Part shown: one piece after another, positions 1-5,343 of the stretch
Numbering within the stretch: position 1 is the first letter of the stretch
Layout of the letters: the number at the start of each line of letters is the position of its first letter
NCBI GenBank assembly: GCA_018400395.1
Contig: JAGYMN010000069.1
Coordinates: 1 to 6,418, forward strand
Source: Actinomycetota bacterium
Lineage (GTDB): Bacteria; Actinomycetota; Humimicrobiia; Humimicrobiales; Humimicrobiaceae
DNA: 6,418 nucleotides
Direction of reading: 5' to 3'
Program-made: the position numbers and the translations under genes
Notes under the pieces: generated by a model
Databases searched by the model: none
The model's input: only the letters and a program-made list of their open reading frames with translations
What the model was told of the DNA's origin: nothing

Positions 1-1592
1 TTTTCTTCCACTTCATATTCAACAGGGAGGAATATCCAGTCCTTTTTCAGGTTATAACCAAATATCGCCAGACCTGGGCACTGGAATACACATTTCATAC
101 AGCCTATGCACTTATCAAAATCAATATGAGGGACAGTACTGGTTGATGTTTTTGTTATTGCTCCATGAGGGCATGCAAAAGCACAGGGATTACAAGCAAA
201 ACCGTAAAGGCAATCTATCAGAACAAATGGTTTTTCATTCATTCTTTCGCCTGAGGGCATAAAGGGATTATCGATAACTTTAACAGGATGTTGCTGGGAA
301 TCAATATATTCCTTTGACACCTTCAGGTAACTGTCATAATCATATCTCGCCCCTCTCTCTTCAAGTATCTCATAGGCAACCTGTTTACCCCTGAGTACTG
401 CACTTGTTCCTTCACCTATACGGATAGCATCACCTGCACCATAACAAGCTCCATCAAATACTTCTCTTCCTTTAATAAGCAATGCATCATCAGGAACCAG
501 GCCTGTACATATATTAATAGCATCAATACCCTCTATTAATCTTTCAGTACCCGGTACGGGTTTAAAGTTTTCAGCATCTGCAATAAGGGCAGCTTTTATA
601 CCATCATAGTTATCATTAGGAATGGCTTTAACCAGAATTGTTGATTTGAGTACCGGTATACCAAGCCGGCGAATCCTGTTAGCCTGCACGGGGAATCCGC
701 CTTCGAAGGGCTGAGCTTCAATTATGGCCTTTACATTTGCCCCTGCCTGCATTAGCTGGTATGAAGTCAGGTATCCAATATTGCCTGCCCCGACTGTCAG
801 CACATTTTTACCCAAAAGTGTAAATTCCTGGTTCATCATCTTTTGTACTACAGCTGCAGTATAAACACCCGGAACATCATCATTCTCAAAAGGAGGCATA
901 AAGGGAACAGCACCTGTAGCAATAATGAGGTGGCTGGCATCTATATAATATATGTCTTCAGTTTCAATATTCTTGACTGCCAACCTCTTACCTTCAAGGA
1001 TGTCCCATACCGTTGAATTAAGGAATATCCCGGAATGGTCGTCGCCGGCAAGTGTGTCGGCGATATCAAATCCTCTCATTCCTCCAAATTTATTTTCCTT
1101 TTCAAAAAAGAAAAACTGGTGGGTTTGCATCAGAAACTGGCCTCCTATCTTATCATTATTATCAATTACAATATTTCTGATACCATGGTCATTAAGTATT
1201 TCCCTTGCAGCCAGTCCGGCAGGACCTGCCCCTATTATTGCAACATCTGTTTTGTAAACATTAAGTACTTTATCCTTATCGGGGATTTTTATATCCGGTT
1301 TGTAGTCGTGAGGTATCTCTTTAACTTCTTTAACGTCATTAACTTTGCTTATACAAATTCGTCTTATTACCCCGTCAACCAACATTTCACAGGCACCGCA
1401 TTTACCTATTCCACATTCCAGGCTACGGTTCCTGTTCTCAAGACTGTGACTATGAACGGGGTATCCGGATTGATGCAAAGCAGCGGCAATGGTAAAATCT
1501 TTATCGGCAGTAATAGTTTTGCCATTGTATCTAAAAGTAACTTTTTCTTTCTGAGGTACTTCAAGTATAGGATGTTTATTTATTTTCTGCAT
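1..1592 (-). CDS. FAD/NAD(P)-dependent oxidoreductase with N-terminal [2Fe-2S] and C-terminal 2x[4Fe-4S] modules (3' end outside window)
   Basis: I translated the minus strand by hand from an ATG at 1592; 530 codons are open to the left edge, so the C-terminus is missing. Residues about 15-100 form a Fer2_4-like [2Fe-2S] domain with Cys60-x4-Cys65-x2-Cys68-x11-Cys80. Residues about 115-415 are a pyridine-nucleotide-disulfide reductase fold: GAGPAG at 121-126 binds FAD, IIATGA at 223-228 is the usual second motif, GAGNIG at 268-273 is the NAD(P) site, and GAGDA at 385-389 is the C-terminal FAD motif. Residues 461-505 carry two [4Fe-4S] motifs: C461-x5-C467-x2-C470-x3-C474-P and C495-x2-C498-x2-C501-x3-C505-P. 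Family knowledge: related alpha subunits serve sarcosine oxidase, hydrogen cyanide synthase and D-hydroxyproline or amino-acid dehydrogenase complexes, passing electrons from a DadA-like partner flavoprotein. The substrate cannot be named here, and the partner would lie left of the window if present. A candidate Bacteroidota promoter sits just upstream at 1608-1638. Confidence 0.88.
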   Translation of the reverse strand, partial: MQKINKHPILEVPQKEKVTFRYNGKTITADKDFTIAAALHQSGYPVHSHSLENRNRSLECGIGKCGACEMLVDGVIRRICISKVNDVKEVKEIPHDYKPDIKIPDKDKVLNVYKTDVAIIGAGPAGLAAREILNDHGIRNIVIDNNDKIGGQFLMQTHQFFFFEKENKFGGMRGFDIADTLAGDDHSGIFLNSTVWDILEGKRLAVKNIETEDIYYIDASHLIIATGAVPFMPPFENDDVPGVYTAAVVQKMMNQEFTLLGKNVLTVGAGNIGYLTSYQLMQAGANVKAIIEAQPFEGGFPVQANRIRRLGIPVLKSTILVKAIPNDNYDGIKAALIADAENFKPVPGTERLIEGIDAINICTGLVPDDALLIKGREVFDGACYGAGDAIRIGEGTSAVLRGKQVAYEILEERGARYDYDSYLKVSKEYIDSQQHPVKVIDNPFMPSGERMNEKPFVLIDCLYGFACNPCAFACPHGAITKTSTSTVPHIDFDKCIGCMKCVFQCPGLAIFGYNLKKDWIFLPVEYEVEE

Positions 1593-1758
1593 AACCTTAA
1601 TATTTTTCAAATATAAGTTTCGAAAATAAGAAGAGAAATTAAAAAAATTACTGATATCAATCAGCAAGAGGAAGTTTTTTGAAGAAAAATATTGGATAAG
1701 GAACCCCTTAACCCTGCGGGCAGCTATCGGTGAAGGATAGATTCAAAAAAAATAAAAA
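1593..1758. other. Intergenic spacer between metal transporter and oxidoreductase
   Basis: This spacer separates two minus-strand genes, so it should hold the end of the transporter transcript and the start signals of the oxidoreductase. Just after the transporter stop, the minus strand reads a T-rich run (1742-1758). A small stem CTATC/GATAG (1724-1728 with 1736-1740, 7-base loop) comes after that run, which is the wrong order for an intrinsic terminator, so I call none. The segment around 1696-1735 is clearly more GC-rich than its flanks. The part nearest the oxidoreductase is very AT-rich and holds the candidate promoter. No open reading frame of note was seen. Confidence 0.6.
1608..1638 (-). 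promoter_or_regulatory. Candidate Bacteroidota promoter of the oxidoreductase gene
   Basis: On the minus strand TATATTTG (1615 to 1608) matches the Bacteroidota -7 consensus TAnnTTTG exactly. Exactly 19 bases upstream is TTTC (1638 to 1635), one mismatch from the -33 element TTTG. The box ends 15 bases before the ATG at 1592, leaving a leader of roughly ten bases. A short AAGG lies two bases before the ATG, so ribosome binding is weak by Shine-Dalgarno criteria, as is common in this phylum. The match is by eye in AT-rich DNA. Confidence 0.45.
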
Positions 1759-2565
1759 CTAAATAAGAATCAAACTGATCCCTATTACAATAATGCCGCT
1801 AATCAAACCATAGATTGTTGTATGGTGTTTACCGTACTTATGAGCTGCCGGTAACAGTTCATCAAAAGAAATATAGATCATTATGCCTGCCACTATGGCA
1901 AATACATAACCCAGCACAGCCTGATTGTGAAATAAGGACAGTATAAAAAAACCGAATAATGCTCCAAGAGGTTCAGCTAATCCTGACAGTGCAGCCCACC
2001 AGAAGGCTTTTTTCCGTGAACCGGTTGCATAATATACAGGTACTGAAATAGCTATTCCTTCAGGAATATTATGTATGGCAATGGCCAGGGCTATACTTAT
2101 ACCTACAGTAATATCAGACACCCCAGCCATAAAGGTGGCTATACCCTCCGGGAAATTATGAATGGCTATTGCAATAGCGGTAAAAATGCCCACCCGCAAT
2201 AACCTCTTACCCCTGCATGGCCGTCCATTATCCATCTGCTCAAGGCTTCTCATCTCATGCGGATTCTCCTTTGTTGGCACCATCTTGTCTATAAATGCTG
2301 TTAAAAAAACTCCTCCAATAAAAAATAAAAAAGTAAGCCATGTTGCAATTTCATCCGAGAAATACTCACCAATAATCAGGGTCGACTCAGGAAGAATCTC
2401 TGTAAAAGATATATATATCATCACCCCCGCAGAGAAACCAAGTGAATATGAAAGAAATGTAGTGTTTGTCCTTTTTGCGAAAAAAGCTATGCCTCCACCA
2501 ATGGCTGTTGCCAGACCTGCAAATAATGTTAACCCGAAGGCAAGGTAAATATTAGTCCACTCCAT
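1759..2565 (-). CDS. zupT: ZIP-family divalent metal transporter (ZupT-like)
   Basis: This 268-residue inner-membrane protein probably imports zinc and other divalent cations such as iron or manganese. It is hydrophobic throughout with about eight predicted membrane segments (for example about 5-29, 38-58, 73-93, 123-145, 152-176, 187-211, 217-238, 250-268). The family-defining metal-binding motifs are present: HNFPEG at 136-141 in TM4 and HNIPEG at 165-170 in TM5, plus Glu198 in SGLAEPLGA. The polar loop at about 95-120 between TM3 and TM4 is the usual variable loop; it has a single His (103), so it is not the His-rich type of some ZIPs. Length is close to that of E. coli ZupT (about 257). 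The ATG at 2565 is directly preceded by AAGGA with no spacing, and a near-consensus Bacteroidota promoter lies upstream. It is divergent from the J-domain gene. Which metal it prefers, and whether it is metal-regulated, cannot be told. Confidence 0.93.
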   Translation of the reverse strand: MEWTNIYLAFGLTLFAGLATAIGGGIAFFAKRTNTTFLSYSLGFSAGVMIYISFTEILPESTLIIGEYFSDEIATWLTFLFFIGGVFLTAFIDKMVPTKENPHEMRSLEQMDNGRPCRGKRLLRVGIFTAIAIAIHNFPEGIATFMAGVSDITVGISIALAIAIHNIPEGIAISVPVYYATGSRKKAFWWAALSGLAEPLGALFGFFILSLFHNQAVLGYVFAIVAGIMIYISFDELLPAAHKYGKHHTTIYGLISGIIVIGISLILI

Positions 2566-2592
2566 TCCTTAAACCATGTCTTTAAAAAAATC

Positions 2593-2622
2593 CAAATTTA
2601 CAAAAAGTATGGGTAATCCAAT
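2593..2622 (-). promoter_or_regulatory. Candidate Bacteroidota promoter of the zupT-like gene
   Basis: The minus strand has TAAATTTG (2600 to 2593), an exact TAnnTTTG -7 box, with ATTG (2622 to 2619), one mismatch from TTTG, 18 bases upstream. The box ends 27 bases before the ATG at 2565, giving a leader of about 20 bases. A second TAAATTTG on the same strand (2661 to 2654) lacks a convincing -33 partner; it may be chance or an alternative upstream promoter. No Fur- or Zur-like palindrome was recognised around either box. Confidence 0.45.
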
Positions 2623-2753
2623 GATTAATAATCCAGACTTAGACTGCTCCTGTCAAATTTATGTAAGCCATCCTTCCTGATATCTCACAATAGACAGGCA
2701 TTAGATATGATAATCCCATCCAAATCATTATTTTTATATCTTATTCAGATAAA

Positions 2754-3329
2754 TTGAGCAGGATAGATAAATACTATAATGTACTGGGTCTTGAGCCCGG
2801 AGCTTCCATTAATGACATAAAAAATGCTTACAGAAAATGTGCACGCAGGTACCACCCTGACATTAATGGCTCTGAGTCGGCAGTTGATATGTTCATTCTT
2901 TCTACAGAAGCATACCAGTTTTTGATTACACACCAAAAAAATCTCCTGTATAATAAGAGTATGGCAAATCAATTTGTAAATGACTGGGAAAGTAATAAGA
3001 GAGAAGAGGCAAGGCGTAAAGCATATGCATATTCGCATACCCGGTATAATAATTTCAAAAACTCTGGTATGTATAAATCAACCAGGGTGCTCGATAAAAC
3101 GCAATTATACATGAGCACTGCCGTAGCCTTGTTAATTATTATTCTGGCTATCAACGGATATATTTTCAGGCTCAGGATGGTTGATGAAGGCTTTGAAAAG
3201 CCTACGCTTTCAGGCTTTCTCTTTCTGCTGTTTACAGGGCTGTTATTCCTTGCCCTCTCCCTGGTATTTTTGTATCATAATCATTATAAACCAAGAAATA
3301 GTATTAATAATGAGAAGGAAAATAAATAA
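2754..3329 (+). CDS. Membrane-anchored J-domain (DnaJ-like) protein
   Basis: The 191-residue product starts with a J domain (about 5-68): the DYYxVLGL-like opening KYYNVLGLEPGAS, helix II ending RRYHPD with the essential HPD tripeptide at 34-36, then helix III with TEAYQFL. A basic, aromatic linker (about 69-115) follows, then two hydrophobic helices at about 118-138 and 152-174 and a short charged tail. There is no Gly/Phe region or zinc finger, so this is a class C J-protein. By family knowledge it should stimulate the ATPase of DnaK, here at the cytoplasmic face of the inner membrane; the client is unknown. The start is a TTG at 2754. The in-frame stop at 2691 and the absence of any in-frame ATG before Met46, inside the J domain, leave only TTG or rarer ATT/ATA codons. 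No Shine-Dalgarno sequence or TAnnTTTG box was found upstream. The end overlaps the next gene by 20 bases. Confidence 0.85.
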   Translation: MSRIDKYYNVLGLEPGASINDIKNAYRKCARRYHPDINGSESAVDMFILSTEAYQFLITHQKNLLYNKSMANQFVNDWESNKREEARRKAYAYSHTRYNNFKNSGMYKSTRVLDKTQLYMSTAVALLIIILAINGYIFRLRMVDEGFEKPTLSGFLFLLFTGLLFLALSLVFLYHNHYKPRNSINNEKENK

Positions 3330-3786
3330 CCCCTATGATCCCAAGGTAAATAAATGTTTTGGCTGCAGTAAGGGTAACCCTATAGGACTGAAGCTGGAAT
3401 TTGAAGAATTTGATGATTATGTAATAGCTATGTGGGAGCCTGAAGAGTACTATCAGGGTTATGTCAATATACTGCACGGGGGGATTATAGCAACAATGCT
3501 GGACGAGACAGGTGCATGGTGTGTCAATGTAAAAACAGGAACAGCAGGTGTTACATCAGAGTTGAAAATCCGATACCTTAAACCGGTTTTTATGAATAAG
3601 GGCGATATCAGGCTCAGGGCACGTATCATTAAAACAGAAGACAGGTATGTTCATCTGAAATGTGAGCTTGCAGATGGCACTGGAAAATTGTGTGCAGAAG
3701 CATACAGCATATTTTTTACCTACCCCGAAGAGCTGGCAAAACGCAAATTCGGTTTCCCCGGCAAAGAAGCATTTTTCAATGAATAA
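3310..3786 (+). CDS. PaaI-family hotdog-fold thioesterase
   Basis: The 158-residue protein has a single 4HBT/PaaI hotdog domain. It opens with a conserved block CFGC...NPIGL (16-27), typical of a PaaI-like subgroup. The catalytic-region motif HGGIIATMLDETGAW (56-70) contains HGG followed by Asp65/Glu66 on the long hotdog helix. The strand TSELKIRYLKPV (82-93) is the usual fold continuation. By family knowledge such proteins hydrolyse acyl-CoA thioesters in the cytoplasm as homo-oligomers; the acyl group here is not known. I chose ATG 3310 because the protein from there is colinear with the family. The frame stays open to 3181, but that extension is read inside the J-domain gene's hydrophobic region and looks like a shadow. 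The 20-base overlap with the upstream gene implies co-transcription and probably translational coupling. Why a J-protein and a thioesterase are paired is not evident. Confidence 0.9.
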   Translation: MRRKINNPYDPKVNKCFGCSKGNPIGLKLEFEEFDDYVIAMWEPEEYYQGYVNILHGGIIATMLDETGAWCVNVKTGTAGVTSELKIRYLKPVFMNKGDIRLRARIIKTEDRYVHLKCELADGTGKLCAEAYSIFFTYPEELAKRKFGFPGKEAFFNE

Positions 3787-3809
3787 ACAAGCCAGGTAAA
3801 GAGGCAAAC

Positions 3810-3847
3810 GGTGACTGTCATCAATTTTCATAATGATGAATATCACC
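3810..3847 (+). terminator. Imperfect stem-loop after the thioesterase gene, possible weak terminator
   Basis: GGTGA (3810-3814) pairs with TCACC (3843-3847), and TCATCA (3818-3823) pairs with TGATGA (3834-3839), separated by a symmetric 3x3 internal loop and closed by a 10-base loop. It lies 24 bases after the thioesterase stop, where a transcript end is expected. There is no T-run directly after the stem, so it is not a canonical intrinsic terminator; it could instead stabilise the 3' end or be chance. Confidence 0.35.
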
Positions 3848-3926
3848 AGTTCCTTATTGACTGAACATACTGATTGATCTATATTTACAAAGGATAGCAA
3901 TTCCGAGAAAGTCAGGTAGATATTTC

Positions 3927-3957
3927 TTTAAAAGGTTAGTGGTTAGATTAATATTTG
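3927..3957 (+). promoter_or_regulatory. Weak candidate promoter for the phosphoesterase gene
   Basis: TTTA (3927-3930) and AATATTTG (3950-3957) are separated by 19 bases, each one mismatch from the Bacteroidota TTTG and TAnnTTTG elements. The last base of the -7-like box is the first base of the left arm of the inverted repeat at 3957-4022, so a transcript from here would begin inside that arm. The match is by eye and weaker than those before the two minus-strand genes. Confidence 0.25.
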
Positions 3958-4022
3958 AGAATAAAAATCTTTATCTTTAAACATCTACCAATCAAAATGG
4001 CATGATAAAGATTTTTATTCTC
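3957..4022. repeat. Perfect 19-bp inverted repeat spanning the phosphoesterase start
   Basis: The left arm GAGAATAAAAATCTTTATC (3957-3975) is the exact reverse complement of the right arm GATAAAGATTTTTATTCTC (4004-4022), separated by 28 bases. The right arm begins at the G of the ATG at 4002 and covers the first codons. In RNA this could form a 19-bp, AT-rich hairpin that hides the start region. It could also be a protein-binding palindrome or a relic of a small element; there is no T-run that would make it a terminator. Confidence 0.75.
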
Positions 4023-4910
4023 TTTTTATATTTCTTAACCCGGATCCAGACACCTGGCATCATGAACAATACCGACAAAAAACAGGCTGATGAACCTATT
4101 ATTTCTTTTGGTCTTATAGCCGATGTACAATACTGTAACTGTGATAAAACAGGTTCAAGATATTACAGGAATTCACTCCCTAAACTGGAAGAAGCCATTG
4201 GCGGACTTAATGCTGCAGACCTTGATTTTATAATCAACCTTGGCGACCTTATTGACAGGGATTTTAAGTCCTTTGAACCGGTTCTGAATATCCTGAAAAA
4301 CAGCCGGCACAGAATATACCATCTGCATGGCAATCATGATTACAATGTACGCAACGGGTATAAGAAAAAAATATGCGATCTCCTTACCGGAAAAGATAGT
4401 TATTACAGCTTTTCAAGATACGGTTTCCGGTTTATTGCCCTTAACAGCTGCGAAATAAGCACTTACTCGGGTTCACGACGTTCCGCAGTAGTGGCACGGG
4501 ATATGATTACCAGACTCAGCAACAAAGGCTATCCTAATGCATTTGAATGGAATGGTGGAATGAGCGAAGATCAGATTGAATGGCTCAGATCAGAGCTGGA
4601 AAATGCCAGTATTAATAATGAATATGTACTTGTCTTTTCCCATCACACGGTAGAGCCGGCCGGCACACATAATATCTATAACAGGGAAGAGATCCTTGAG
4701 CTAATATCGGCTTATGACAATATTATTGCCTGGTTCTGCGGACACGATCATTCAGGGGGCTATGGCAACTTTAACCGGACCCACTTTGTGATACTACACG
4801 GTATGGTAGAAACAGCTGAAAGTAATGCGTGGGCCATTGTGGAAATATATGATAATAAATTATGGATAAAAGGCAGGGGAAGGGAAAAAAGCCAGATACT
4901 TGCCTACTGA
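4002..4910 (+). CDS. ADP-ribose/CDP-alcohol diphosphatase-like metallophosphoesterase (ADPRibase-Mn family)
   Basis: This 302-residue calcineurin-like phosphoesterase keeps the motif set of the ADPRM family: FGLIADVQY (36-44, metal ligands Asp41 and Gln43, the DxQ variant in place of the common DxH), GSRYYRNSL (51-59), GDLID (81-85), GNHDY (110-114), AFEWNGGMSEDQIEWL (180-195), SHH (213-215), CGHDHSGGY (246-254) and a GMVETAESNAWAIVEIY stretch (267-283) close to the animal enzymes. Family knowledge: these dimetal (Mn-dependent) enzymes hydrolyse ADP-ribose, CDP-choline, CDP-glycerol and similar diphosphates. The true substrate is inferred only from resemblance. The start is uncertain. From ATG 4002 the first 12 residues are strongly hydrophobic, resembling a short signal or anchor but without a clear cleavage site; Met21 (ATG 4062) would give a cytosolic protein beginning close to the domain. 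No Shine-Dalgarno sequence precedes either. The inverted repeat covers the 4002 start. It converges on the SiaC-like gene six bases away. Confidence 0.88.
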   Translation: MIKIFILFLYFLTRIQTPGIMNNTDKKQADEPIISFGLIADVQYCNCDKTGSRYYRNSLPKLEEAIGGLNAADLDFIINLGDLIDRDFKSFEPVLNILKNSRHRIYHLHGNHDYNVRNGYKKKICDLLTGKDSYYSFSRYGFRFIALNSCEISTYSGSRRSAVVARDMITRLSNKGYPNAFEWNGGMSEDQIEWLRSELENASINNEYVLVFSHHTVEPAGTHNIYNREEILELISAYDNIIAWFCGHDHSGGYGNFNRTHFVILHGMVETAESNAWAIVEIYDNKLWIKGRGREKSQILAY

Positions 4911-4916
4911 ATATTG

Positions 4917-5291
4917 TCAGGACATCTCTACAAAATTAAAATCCATATCCAGTACAGATGCGAAATACTCACCTCTCTCAAGTATATCCTCATCACCAGC
5001 CTCATAAAACCAGTTCACATAATATTTCTTATCCTTCAACTTTACATCTTTTAATTTCTGCAATAACATCACTATATACTTTGCACTGGCACTATTAAAA
5101 TATTCCAGTTGAACATCAACAAATGTTGTATCAGCAGGCTCCTTAATATACTCCTCTATCCATGCCAGCATGGATTTATAAAACTCATGTACATTCTCAT
5201 GTATCGACCGTCCCTTCAGTTTAATGCTGCCAGAAGGGTTCAGGGATATCTCCGGCGAGTTCTTTGTTGATTCAATAAATAATTGGTCCAT
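4917..5291 (-). CDS. SiaC-family (DUF1987) regulatory phosphoprotein
   Basis: This 124-residue cytosolic protein matches the DUF1987/SiaC pattern throughout: an opening TKNSPEISLNPSGSIKLKGRS (9-29), then HENVHEFYKSMLAWIEEYI (31-49), a central strand VDVQLEYFNSASAKYI (58-73), and an acidic helix DEDILERGEYFASVL (100-114). In Pseudomonas aeruginosa SiaC is phosphorylated on the Thr of an NTSS motif by SiaB, dephosphorylated by the PP2C-type SiaA, and in the unphosphorylated form activates the diguanylate cyclase SiaD. Here the motif reads NSAS (66-69), so Ser67 takes the Thr position and could still be phosphorylated. No SiaA, SiaB or SiaD homologue lies in the window. The ATG at 5291 has only a weak AGGT upstream. 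It lies 52 bases downstream of the ketopantoate-reductase-like gene on the same strand and no promoter was recognised between them, so co-transcription is plausible. Confidence 0.85.
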   Translation of the reverse strand: MDQLFIESTKNSPEISLNPSGSIKLKGRSIHENVHEFYKSMLAWIEEYIKEPADTTFVDVQLEYFNSASAKYIVMLLQKLKDVKLKDKKYYVNWFYEAGDEDILERGEYFASVLDMDFNFVEMS

Positions 5292-5343
5292 TACCTGAAT
5301 TTGCTGCTAATATACTTATCGGTAAAATAAAATAAAATCTTTA

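Noticed and set aside
952..1616. Two plus-strand open frames (952-1257 and 1035-1616)
   Set aside because: They lie opposite the oxidoreductase, whose minus-strand translation shows intact FAD, NAD(P) and iron-sulfur motifs; the plus-strand products have low-complexity sequence and no recognisable domain.
1724..1758. Intrinsic terminator after the ZIP transporter
   Set aside because: On the minus strand the T-rich run comes before the 5-bp stem rather than after it, and in the plus direction the stem is followed by A residues.
2162..2548. Plus-strand open frame opposite the ZIP transporter
   Set aside because: It is antisense to the conserved transporter motifs and has no family features.
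2745..3154. Two minus-strand open frames (2745-3038 and 2969-3154) opposite the J-domain gene
   Set aside because: The J domain with HPD is on the plus strand; the opposite frames are antisense shadows.
3181..3309. N-terminal extension of the thioesterase from ATG 3181
   Set aside because: These 43 codons are the J-protein's membrane region read in another frame, and the family-like sequence begins at the ATG at 3310.
3556..3900. Minus-strand open frame over the end of the thioesterase and the spacer
   Set aside because: Mostly antisense to the hotdog domain, with no recognisable domain.
3957..4022. The inverted repeat as termini of a transposable element
   Set aside because: Only 28 bases separate the arms, there is no transposase and no clear target-site duplication at the flanks; kept as a structural or regulatory repeat.
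4905..4920. Bidirectional terminator between the convergent phosphoesterase and SiaC-like genes
   Set aside because: Only a 4-bp CTGA/TCAG pairing with a 6-base loop is visible, it overlaps both gene ends, and there is no T-run.
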